Below the pieces are notes generated by a model. That model made no database searches. It saw only the letters and a program-made list of their open reading frames with translations, and was not told where the DNA came from. A stretch of 64,000 bases of DNA from G963676095 sp963676095 (GTDB taxonomy: Bacteria > Bacteroidota > Bacteroidia > Bacteroidales > Prolixibacteraceae). The stretch lies in NCBI GenBank assembly GCA_963676095.1, contig OY781040.1, forward strand, positions 1,550,001 to 1,614,000, in the 5' to 3' direction. Below, one piece after another: positions 45,388-53,186 of the stretch (position 1 is the first letter of the stretch; each line of letters begins with the position of its first letter). Both the position numbers and the translations under genes were made by a program.

Positions 45388-46341
45388 CTAACGGTATTTG
45401 TCCGGATGATTTACCGAAAATAAAGGAACTTCACCCTTCGCATAGCGATCGATGTTAGCTGCAATTGCCCGGGCCATTCCTTCGTAAGAGACATCGGTAA
45501 CCCCTGCGATATGCGGAGTAGCGACAACATTTTCTTTGAATAGCGGATGTTCCGGATCGGGAGGTTCGTCACCGAACACATCCAATCCCGCTCCGTCCAG
45601 GTGCCGGTCTCTCAGTATCTCCAGCAATGCATCGTGATCAACCAGCCCTCCCCTGGCTACGTTGACCAAAAAAGCCCCTTTCTTCATAGCCCTGAACTCC
45701 GGCATACCGATTAGATGATGGCGCATTGCCGTATAGTTCAGACAAAGGATCACATAGTCTGCATCCTCAAGGGCAACGGGTAGTTCTGATAAAGAGAAAA
45801 GGCGATCAATCCCATAGGGAATTCCCCGTTCCGGATATTCATGAACACCTGTCAGGAACATCTTCATCCCATGCAGACGAGAGGCAAGGGCACTTCCTAT
45901 TCCACCCAGGCCGACAATACAGGCCTTTTTCCCCATAAGCGCCTGACCTATGGGTGCACCTATTCTTTCATCACTAAAAACCTGCCGGGACTCAAAGAAT
46001 TTTCTGGACAACATCAGCATTAACATCATGGCGTGTTCCGCTACAGAATCGGCATTTCCCGACTCAGCTCCGGGAACCCTGGAGACCCATATTCCATGCC
46101 GGGTAGCCGCTTCGATATCAACACTTTCAAGCCCGACACCATACTGCTGAATAAAACCGAAGCTCCCCCGTGCCATCAGTTCATCACCGATCCTCGACAT
46201 AAAAGGAATGACGACATCCGCATCCCCGACGTATTCCGGAAGTTTTTCTTCCGGGCTTATGATTAAACGGTGATCGGACAAAAGGGGCTCCAGGTACCTG
46301 ATTGCTTCAGAAAAACCTGTCCCGCATAATAGAATCTTCAT
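45388..46341 (-). CDS. D-2-hydroxyacid dehydrogenase
   Basis: 317 residues from MKILLCGTGFSEAIRYLEPL. The ATG at 46341 is preferred; a longer frame back to 46434 passes through a repeated leader element that is not part of the enzyme. The NAD-binding fold has CIVGLGGIGSALASRLHG near residue 140. Catalytic Arg, Glu and His are in NVARGGLVD, DVFGDEPPDPEHPL and ATPHIAGVT. It reduces a 2-keto acid or oxidises a D-2-hydroxy acid with NAD(H); substrate unknown (relatives act on phosphoglycerate, glyoxylate or hydroxypyruvate). Flanked by the two small-RNA-like units in direct orientation. Confidence 0.9.
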   Translation of the reverse strand: MKILLCGTGFSEAIRYLEPLLSDHRLIISPEEKLPEYVGDADVVIPFMSRIGDELMARGSFGFIQQYGVGLESVDIEAATRHGIWVSRVPGAESGNADSVAEHAMMLMLMLSRKFFESRQVFSDERIGAPIGQALMGKKACIVGLGGIGSALASRLHGMKMFLTGVHEYPERGIPYGIDRLFSLSELPVALEDADYVILCLNYTAMRHHLIGMPEFRAMKKGAFLVNVARGGLVDHDALLEILRDRHLDGAGLDVFGDEPPDPEHPLFKENVVATPHIAGVTDVSYEGMARAIAANIDRYAKGEVPLFSVNHPDKYR

Positions 46342-46446
46342 TTGTTTATAATTTGTCTTTAATTGCCAACATTGCTTATTCCATGGCAGAACAGAATCAT
46401 GCTTCAGTGTGTCAAAATTCCCGGGATTTGCCATGTTCGTTTCATC
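46339..46446 (-). repeat. leader repeat, copy 1 (upstream of the dehydrogenase)
   Basis: About 108 bp directly before the dehydrogenase start that match 53065-53169 at roughly four fifths of positions by eye, with a single 3-bp gap. Both copies begin with GTTTATAATTTGT and end with TTTGCCATGTTCGTTTCATC on the plus strand. Read on the minus strand, both give an in-frame peptide that joins the downstream gene: M-A, then HDSxLPW and WQLKTNYK. Confidence 0.8.
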
Positions 46447-46599
46447 AGAAAAAAACTTAGTTAAGTTAATAGCAGTGGTCGCAAAACAATATTTTAACCC
46501 TAAAAATAAGAAAAAAGTTCAAAAACGGATTCGTGGTGAGCTCATATCAGTTGACCGGGAAACATATTGGGTACAACGAGAAACTCATCCGGACCCCTT

Positions 46600-46746
46600 T
46601 CTTAACGTTCCTTAACCTCATTTTAGTGGGCTTAACGCTGGCCGAATATATCTTTGTTATGAAGCATGCAATAGACATAGTTTTTTCATAGATTTGGAAT
46701 TTGGTGGTAAGAGAAAAGGATGGCGTCCAACCATCCTTTTTCTTTT
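46600..46746 (+). ncRNA. putative small RNA unit B (promoter, ~80-nt RNA, terminator)
   Basis: Second copy of the unit at 45210-45362, same orientation: paired TTAAC words at 46602 and 46612, TTAACGC at 46632, TATCTTTG at 46649-46656, a TTTTTTCATAG stretch, then AAAAGGATGG and CCATCCTTTTT (46714-46741). The predicted transcript starts near 46663 and is about 80 nt long. Coding potential is nil in the sense of any frame shared with copy A. Confidence 0.4.
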
Positions 46747-46781
46747 TTAAGACTCCCGGCAAAGCCGGAGGTCTTAAAAAA
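46743..46781. terminator. bidirectional terminator of the dsbD-like gene
   Basis: TTTTTTAAGAC and GTCTTAAAAAA arms enclose a CCGGC-AAA-GCCGG core. On the minus strand it follows the stop of the DsbD-like gene by about 28 bp and ends in a T-run. Confidence 0.85.
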
Positions 46782-46808
46782 ATATATAAATCCGTTATCT
46801 GATTACTT

Positions 46809-48887
46809 TTATTTAGTCTGCCGTTCGTTATATTTGTCAATTCCCTGTTGTAAAAACCGGACAAAATCGGCAGGATCATAGTCTGCCCCCTGGGGAGAAA
46901 CCAGTAATTTTCCCTCAGAATCAAGCAATACATAGAACGGCTGGGAATTAGCATTAAACGTTGATGCCTGGAAATCGCTCCACTTGTTTCCAATGGTTTT
47001 TATCTTTTTCCCGCTGAATGTTGATACTCTTTGCTCCGCCTCGGGTAATGCCGTTTTATCATCCACGTAAAGCTGAATTAAGATATACTTGTTCCGCAAC
47101 AAGTCCATGACATTTTTGTCGGACCAGACATCGGCTTCCATTTTCCGGCAATTAACGCAAGCATGCCCTGTAAAATCGATCATTACCGGCTTGTTTTCCT
47201 TTTTAGCCTCGGCCAGGCCTTCTTCATAATCGAAATAAGCATCCAGCCCGTAAGGGGCATGGAAAATGTCCCCGTATTTTTTGTTGGCGTGTACCGTTGT
47301 TCCGGAAGCCGTATAGCCGCCCGTCAGCGTCGGGGTGTACAGATCAAAATCCTGCGTTTGCTGCGGAGGAAGGAATGCCGCAACGGCTTTTAGCGGGGCC
47401 CCCCACAGTCCGGGGACCATATACATGGTAAAGGCAAAAGTAAAAACAGCCAGCATCAGCCGGAAAGGCGAAATATGTTTCAGATCGCTGTCGTTTGGCA
47501 GGCGAAGTTTCCCAATCAGGTAAAGCCCCATCAATCCGAAGATGGCAATCCACAGCACCAGGTAAACTTCCCGGTCGAACCAGTTCCAGTGGTAGGCCAG
47601 GTCAACATTGGACAAGAACTTCAATGAGAGGGCCAATTCCAGAAAACCCAGGACAACCTTCACGCTGTTGAGCCATCCCCCGGATTTAGGCATCGATTTT
47701 AACCACGAAGGGAACATCGAGAACAGGGTAAAAGGCAAAGCCAAGGCCAGGGAAAAACCCAGCATCCCGACGGCAGGTCCCATTAAATGCCCCATTGTGG
47801 CAGCTTCAACCAGTAAGGTCCCGATAATCGGACCAGTGCACGAGAAAGAAACAATACTCAAGGTTGCAGCCATGAAAAACAGTCCGAGGAATCCGCCTTT
47901 TTCACTTTGGCTGTCAGCCTTGTTTCCCCAGCTTGATGGAAGTACCAGTTCGAACGCCCCGAAAAAAGAGAACGCGAAAACGACCAGCAAAAGGAAAAAC
48001 AACAGGTTGAATATACCGTTCGTGGCCAGGTTATTCAGGGCATCGGCCCCGAAAACGACCGTAATCAGCAATCCAAGTCCCACATAAATAATCACAATGA
48101 ACAGGCCATATAAAAGGGCCTGCGCAAAAGCGTTCCTTTTGCTTTTCGATTTGGTAAAATAACTGACAGTAAAAGGGAGCATCGGGAAAATGCAGGGCAT
48201 GAAAAAGGCTGCAAAACCTCCCAGGATACCGGCAATAAAGATTGTCCAGAGGGAACGGTTATTCTTCATACCGGTTTCTCCCGGCGGAGAAACCGGTACC
48301 GTTGAAACGACTGTCTCTTTAGATTCCTGACTGACCGTATCCTGCGGTCCTTTCTTTTCCGGTTCACTCACAACGGGGGCAGCAGGAGTTGCTGCTTTCC
48401 CTGCCGCCTCTTCTGTCTTTTTTATCCCTGCAGGCTCATTTTTTACCCCGATGCCGAATCCCAGTTCATCAGGGGGAAGGCACTGTTCATCATTGCACAC
48501 CATAAACCCGACTGTTCCCTTGACGGTCGTTTCTCCTTTCGAAAGTTTTATCTTTTGTACAAAAACCGCCTCCCGCTCAAAATAGGCAATGTTCATACTG
48601 AATGTCTTATCGAAAGTCTTGATTACCTTCGATCGTTCTTCAACCTTGCCTTCAAGCGTATAATCACCTGAGGGTTCAAAGGTGAACGACGTGGGGACAG
48701 GCCCTCCTTCTTCAATGAACTGCGAGTATAAATGCCATCCCTTGTCAATGGTGGCCGTCATAACCAGTTCTGTTTCACCGGGAGCACTGTTTTTTGATGT
48801 AAATGTCCATTTAACCGGGTTTTGTATCTGGGCTTTCCCCAGAACAGACAGGAAAAGAAAAATCCCTAAGATAAAATATCTCTTCAT
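46809..48887 (-). CDS. DsbD-like thiol:disulfide interchange protein
   Basis: 692 residues. Signal peptide FILGIFLFLSVLGKAQ, N-terminal immunoglobulin-like domain (about 20-160), Pro/Glu-rich linker, eight or so membrane helices of the CcdA/DsbD type (about 215-510, with FFMPCIFPMLPFTVSYF and the second Cys in VSFSCTGPIIGTLLVEAA), and a C-terminal thioredoxin domain with active site GHACVNCRKMEADVW. It moves electrons from cytoplasmic thioredoxin to periplasmic thiols, for example to thioredoxin-like lipoproteins such as that at 50380. Single gene with its own terminator. Confidence 0.93.
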   Translation of the reverse strand: MKRYFILGIFLFLSVLGKAQIQNPVKWTFTSKNSAPGETELVMTATIDKGWHLYSQFIEEGGPVPTSFTFEPSGDYTLEGKVEERSKVIKTFDKTFSMNIAYFEREAVFVQKIKLSKGETTVKGTVGFMVCNDEQCLPPDELGFGIGVKNEPAGIKKTEEAAGKAATPAAPVVSEPEKKGPQDTVSQESKETVVSTVPVSPPGETGMKNNRSLWTIFIAGILGGFAAFFMPCIFPMLPFTVSYFTKSKSKRNAFAQALLYGLFIVIIYVGLGLLITVVFGADALNNLATNGIFNLLFFLLLVVFAFSFFGAFELVLPSSWGNKADSQSEKGGFLGLFFMAATLSIVSFSCTGPIIGTLLVEAATMGHLMGPAVGMLGFSLALALPFTLFSMFPSWLKSMPKSGGWLNSVKVVLGFLELALSLKFLSNVDLAYHWNWFDREVYLVLWIAIFGLMGLYLIGKLRLPNDSDLKHISPFRLMLAVFTFAFTMYMVPGLWGAPLKAVAAFLPPQQTQDFDLYTPTLTGGYTASGTTVHANKKYGDIFHAPYGLDAYFDYEEGLAEAKKENKPVMIDFTGHACVNCRKMEADVWSDKNVMDLLRNKYILIQLYVDDKTALPEAEQRVSTFSGKKIKTIGNKWSDFQASTFNANSQPFYVLLDSEGKLLVSPQGADYDPADFVRFLQQGIDKYNERQTK

Positions 48888-48961
48888 GTGTTTATTTTTT
48901 CAATTTGAGTCTCTCCAATATATAATCATTATGGCATCCACTTTGTTTAACGATCCGGAAC

Positions 48962-50245
48962 TTATTTATGGGTCATAATATCCAAAACCATTTTATCTGT
49001 CTGGCTCATTCCTTCCGATCCGATATCGGTAAGATTCCTGATTGTTTTATCGACATCGTCATCTGCAATCCCTTCCAGCGAAGAGACCACTTTATTATCC
49101 ATCGCCATCATGGCCGAAAAAATAGCAGAAGAAACAGAACTGGAAACTTTTAACGCACAACTTGGTTTAGCACCATCGCAAAGCATTCCGGCAATATTGC
49201 CGATCATATTTTTAACAGAGTAAGCTACCTGATCCCGGTTTCCACCCATTAAATAAGTAATTCCGCAAGCCGCGCCAATCCCGGCAACCGTCACCCCGCA
49301 AAGCGCAGACAAACGTCCCAAACGGCGTTTGATATAAATCACCATCAGATGGCTCAGTGCCAGGGCACGGATCAGGTCATTCTCCGGTTTTTTCATCTCT
49401 TCAGCAAAAACCACCACCGGCAGGGTACAGGTAATGCCCTGGTTGCCACTGCCCGAGTTGCTCATAACCGGAACCATCGCACCAGCCATCCGCACATCGC
49501 AGGCCGATGCCGTGACTGCCACCAGCCTGTTGTAAACACTGTCACCCATGACATAACGGAAGGATTCGCTTTCGATAACCTGCGCAACAGAGTGCCCGAA
49601 CGAACCTTTTCTGGATTCTTCGGCAGCCATTTTATTCAGCCTGGCAGCCTCCAGCAAAAAGGTTAGTTCTTCCAGCGGCGTTTCCATCGCAAAATCATAA
49701 ATTTTGTTGAAACTTAACTGAATGTCATTCTCTTCTGTCTGATGAAAATTTCCGTTGGTAAATTCATCATGCAACACTTTTCCGTCAGACTCGACGTAAA
49801 CAATATGATTGTGACTTCCGCAAATGATCGCTTTCGACTCACTTTTCCTGCCGTAACAGCGGGCTTCAATATATAATTTATCCGGAGCATCTTCTTTCAT
49901 CTGTACTGAAGTCCTTTTTTCCTCCACGATCTTTTTTGCCTCAGCCAATGTTTCCGGACTCAAATCTTTTAAAACTTCCAATCCGTACTCCGATTTACCA
50001 ATAACCATTCCCAGCGCAATAGCAATAGGCAAACCAATCATTCCTGTTCCCGGAATGCCCACTCCCATAGAATTTTTCAGAATATTCCGGCTTAAAAACA
50101 AATCAGCACGTACAGCTTTTTCACTCAACACTTCCTTTGCCTTCGACACGGCCAAAGCCACTGCAACCGGTTCGGTACATCCGATAGCAGGAACGACCTC
50201 ACGCTTAATCAGGGTTAAAACTGCATCAATTTCCGCTCTTTCCAT
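48962..50245 (-). CDS. L-cysteine desulfidase family protein (YhaM/CyuA-like)
   Basis: 427 residues of the serine dehydratase alpha-chain/UPF0597 family. The Cys residues expected to hold a 4Fe-4S cluster are in AIGCTEPVAVALA and CDGAKPSCALKVSS, and the glycine-rich MSNSGSGNQGITCTLPVVVF stretch is typical. Relatives break L-cysteine to pyruvate, ammonia and sulfide, or have serine deaminase activity. No signal peptide, so cytoplasmic. It sits between a DsbD-like and a TlpA-like gene, a thiol-linked neighbourhood, though the gaps (74 and 134 bp) do not prove one operon. Confidence 0.9.
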   Translation of the reverse strand: MERAEIDAVLTLIKREVVPAIGCTEPVAVALAVSKAKEVLSEKAVRADLFLSRNILKNSMGVGIPGTGMIGLPIAIALGMVIGKSEYGLEVLKDLSPETLAEAKKIVEEKRTSVQMKEDAPDKLYIEARCYGRKSESKAIICGSHNHIVYVESDGKVLHDEFTNGNFHQTEENDIQLSFNKIYDFAMETPLEELTFLLEAARLNKMAAEESRKGSFGHSVAQVIESESFRYVMGDSVYNRLVAVTASACDVRMAGAMVPVMSNSGSGNQGITCTLPVVVFAEEMKKPENDLIRALALSHLMVIYIKRRLGRLSALCGVTVAGIGAACGITYLMGGNRDQVAYSVKNMIGNIAGMLCDGAKPSCALKVSSSVSSAIFSAMMAMDNKVVSSLEGIADDDVDKTIRNLTDIGSEGMSQTDKMVLDIMTHK

Positions 50246-50379
50246 TTTGAGATTTACTTATTGTCATTTTCCACTTCGATGAGTACTCCTTTTTCAAAAT
50301 TCATTACAAACCAAAAACGATCACAAATCATTTTCCCAATTTGATAAAGTTGAATCAGAAAGTCGGGCAAAAATATGAT

Positions 50380-51549
50380 TTAAAACAGCTTTTCCAATTT
50401 TTTATACAATGCTTCCCCTCTCAGGTCATCGGCAATTACAGTTCCTTTATCGTCGATCAAAAACAGTGCAGGAATAAATTTGACCAGGAACTGTTTATCA
50501 ATGCCTTTATCATCCATCAGATTTGGCCAGGGCATCTTTTCTTCGTCCAATGCCTTCAACCAGTCAGCTTTTCTTTTGTCGATGGAAATACTGATAATTT
50601 GCAATCCTTTCCCGGAAAAGTGTTCGTAAATCCGCTTAAGGTTCGGAATTTCTTTCCGGCAGGGAGCACACCAGGAGGCCCAAAAATCAATCAGCACATA
50701 TTTTTTACCTTCCATCAGCGTTGAAGACTGAAATACCATTCCTGATCTGTCCTGCAGCTCAAAATCCGGGACTGTTTTTCCGACAAGTTTTTCCGGGAAC
50801 AATTCCTTGTACACCAGCTTTCCGTAATAGCTATCCTTTGCTTCCTGCGAAAATGATTCGTAGAGTGGCTTCTGCCCGTCAGTAAAATAGCTCATCGACT
50901 GCAGCATCACCAAAGGCCCCCACCAGGAATCTTTATTTTCCATGACAGCCCTATTTGTTGTGGTTTCCACACGATCAAAAAAAGCCTTCTCTGCTTTTGC
51001 AAAAGCTTTATAGTCTGCGCCGTTTTGAATGGAATCAATTTGTTGCCGATTTTTTGACTGCCGCGCTTGACTTAATGCAGACAACATTGCCTCGTGAGCT
51101 TTATGATAGGCATCATATCTTTGGTTCAGCGTATCTTTAAAAGCCATTTTCTGCATGTAAAGATCATTCATTTCAGAGCCAGTCAGCTGAACGTCTGAAA
51201 AATTAACACTTGAATTGCTGCCGCTTTCTGAAAAAACGGCGTTGGCGGTCAAATTTATCTTTGCATTTTCAAGCATAAGCGGAATAGAACCGTAAGTACC
51301 GGCAACCCTCAGGTAGAACAAGCGAGGTTCATCCTGCTTTCCGGTAAAAGAAAACCGGCCATCTTTTACTGTACTTTCTGCCACAGCTTTTTCATCCGAG
51401 TGGGTCGCACCCGGAACCAGTTCCAATCTTGTTCCATCCTTCAGCCCGTTGATTTTCCCGCTAAGCATGTAAATTGTTGCAGGTTGTTTACATGAAAAAA
51501 AAACCAGCAACAAACAAATTCCAACGAGTACCCGAATATTTTTATTCAT
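50380..51549 (-). CDS. TlpA-like thioredoxin lipoprotein with DUF4369
   Basis: 389 residues. Lipobox CLLLVFFSCKQPATIYMLSG (Cys about 20). About 25-125 is DUF4369 (LSGKINGLKDGTRLELVPGA), a helical linker follows, and about 245-389 is a thioredoxin/AhpC-TSA domain with active site WASWCAPCRKEIPNLKRIY. It is a periplasmic or outer-membrane-anchored thiol oxidoreductase of the kind widespread in Bacteroidota, likely reduced by a DsbD-like protein; one is encoded two genes downstream. Confidence 0.9.
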   Translation of the reverse strand: MNKNIRVLVGICLLLVFFSCKQPATIYMLSGKINGLKDGTRLELVPGATHSDEKAVAESTVKDGRFSFTGKQDEPRLFYLRVAGTYGSIPLMLENAKINLTANAVFSESGSNSSVNFSDVQLTGSEMNDLYMQKMAFKDTLNQRYDAYHKAHEAMLSALSQARQSKNRQQIDSIQNGADYKAFAKAEKAFFDRVETTTNRAVMENKDSWWGPLVMLQSMSYFTDGQKPLYESFSQEAKDSYYGKLVYKELFPEKLVGKTVPDFELQDRSGMVFQSSTLMEGKKYVLIDFWASWCAPCRKEIPNLKRIYEHFSGKGLQIISISIDKRKADWLKALDEEKMPWPNLMDDKGIDKQFLVKFIPALFLIDDKGTVIADDLRGEALYKKLEKLF

Positions 51550-51654
51550 TTTATTTTGTTTTAAATATCTATGTCTAATTATGGGAAAAGCTCCCGTCGT
51601 GCAATATCTTGCCTCCGACGGGAAGCTTTTCCGGATTGAATTACTGTTTAATTA

Positions 51655-53067
51655 TTAACGATCCACATTTTGCGTTATCGATCCATTTCCCGGATTATCG
51701 ACTGCACCCTGGGGGAAGGGCATCGTCCACAGATGGGAAGTTGACGACAACGAGTATGTCTCTCCGTTGTACTCTTTTGTCAAATTGGTTGTATAAATTC
51801 CTTCCAGGTTCAGGCGCCGGGCATCGCAGAAAGGGATCAGCGTCAGGATCAATTCATTGTTCTTGACCTTTAAAATCGCATTCATTGCCCCAGCTTCATC
51901 CGAAGCAGTCAAATCCTGGTAAACATCGGGCAAGATACGTGTTTTGCGTACCTGGTTCAATAGATCCATTGCGTCATCGATTTGCCCGGCCCTGGCCAAG
52001 CATTCGGCTTTAATGAGGTAAACCTCAACGGTAGTTATTCCCCCGTAATTAAAATATCCGGACAATGTACTGTAATAATAGGTTGAAGAACCGACCGTCC
52101 TTAGCTTCCAACGCGACAGAAAACGGGCGTCCCCATCTTCAAACCGGGCAGCGCGTTCAGGCAATAAATATTTTTCACTTGTAGAATAAGAAGTAGAGCC
52201 ATGCCGAAAGTCATAGTTCTCATCGTAATCGTATCCCATCGGAGAAACTGTACGGATATAGTTATCAGGATCTTCAATGATATCTTTATTGGTTTCATAG
52301 TAAGCAGTCCAATCGTAGAGTGAACTGTTCTCGGCCAACGCCTTGTTCGCATAAGTCAATGCATCCGTGTAATTTCCCATTTGCAAATAAAGACGGGCAT
52401 AGAAAGCATAAGCCGTTCCCAGGTTCGGGTGCAACACCGTTGCCGATTCTTCAGGAAGATATGGCAATGCCTCTTCCATATCCTTCAGCATAAAATCATA
52501 CATTTCCTGAATCGTTACCTGGGTATAAGCAGCGTTAATATCCGCACTGGTAATTAACGGGACTGAAAGCTTGGAGGAAGCTGTTGATGAATCGTAGGTA
52601 TCAGCATAAAAATTGGCCAGATTGAAATAGGTCATAGCTCTTAATACCTTTGCCTGTGCCCAGACTTCGTATTTCTCGTCGTCAGTTGCCTCAGTCGATG
52701 TCAACGCATTTTCAACAACCAGGTTAAAAGTTGATATAGCTGAATAACTATTGTAATAAGTCCCTTCGTCGCTATTATTCAGTTCGATCCGGTCGGCTGT
52801 TTCATCCCATAAGTAGTTGGCTTTATACAGCGGATAATAGGAAAGGTCCGATTCACTTACATAACGGTCATTCAATAAAATCAATGCCTGAGTTACATCA
52901 ACACGCTGACAACCATACTCATAACGCATCAATTCTTCAAAATCAGCCAGCGTAGTCGGTATTTTTTCCCCTTTAGGAACGACGTCCAAATAGTCGTCGC
53001 AGGATGTTAAACCAAAGCTCAGCGATACGGTACAGAGCAGTAGAATATAGTAGATTATCTTTTTCAT
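51655..53067 (-). CDS. SusD/RagB family nutrient-binding lipoprotein
   Basis: 470 residues from MKKIIYYILLLCTVSLSFGL with lipobox TSCDDYLDVVPKGEKIPTTL (Cys about 23). The ATG at 53067 is chosen because signal peptide and lipobox follow directly; the frame upstream to 53157 crosses the repeated leader element. TPR-like segments AKVLRAMTYFNLANFYADTY and YGGITTVEVYLIKAECLARA fit the family. It caps the SusC encoded upstream. The SusC-SusD gap is 119 bp here, against 12-19 bp in the other three pairs, because of the inserted leader element. Confidence 0.93.
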   Translation of the reverse strand: MKKIIYYILLLCTVSLSFGLTSCDDYLDVVPKGEKIPTTLADFEELMRYEYGCQRVDVTQALILLNDRYVSESDLSYYPLYKANYLWDETADRIELNNSDEGTYYNSYSAISTFNLVVENALTSTEATDDEKYEVWAQAKVLRAMTYFNLANFYADTYDSSTASSKLSVPLITSADINAAYTQVTIQEMYDFMLKDMEEALPYLPEESATVLHPNLGTAYAFYARLYLQMGNYTDALTYANKALAENSSLYDWTAYYETNKDIIEDPDNYIRTVSPMGYDYDENYDFRHGSTSYSTSEKYLLPERAARFEDGDARFLSRWKLRTVGSSTYYYSTLSGYFNYGGITTVEVYLIKAECLARAGQIDDAMDLLNQVRKTRILPDVYQDLTASDEAGAMNAILKVKNNELILTLIPFCDARRLNLEGIYTTNLTKEYNGETYSLSSTSHLWTMPFPQGAVDNPGNGSITQNVDR

Positions 53068-53169
53068 GTGTTTATAATTTGTTTTTAATTGCCACATGGA
53101 ACTCCATGGCAAGGCAGAATCATGCTCCTGTATGTCAGAATTCCTTGTTTTTGCCATGTTCGTTTCATC
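53065..53169 (-). repeat. leader repeat, copy 2 (between susC and susD)
   Basis: Second copy of the element at 46339-46446, again ending exactly at the start codon of a gene. It fills almost the whole gap between susC and susD. On the plus strand TTGCCACATGGA and TCCATGGCAA can pair as a hairpin; copy 1 keeps TTGCCA and TGGCA with a changed loop. The frame from 53157 reads MAKTRNSDIQEHDSALPW then WQLKTNYKH before the SusD signal peptide. Confidence 0.8.
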
Positions 53170-53186
53170 GTATACTCGTTTAAGAA

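Noticed and set aside
46342..46434. 31-residue N-terminal extension of the dehydrogenase
   Set aside because: It lies in the repeated leader element, and the enzyme family starts at MKILLCGT; kept only as a possible leader peptide.
47608..48087. 159-codon plus-strand frame
   Set aside because: Antisense to the membrane part of the DsbD-like protein.
53068..53157. 30-residue N-terminal extension of SusD
   Set aside because: It would bury the signal peptide and lipobox; the stretch is the leader repeat.
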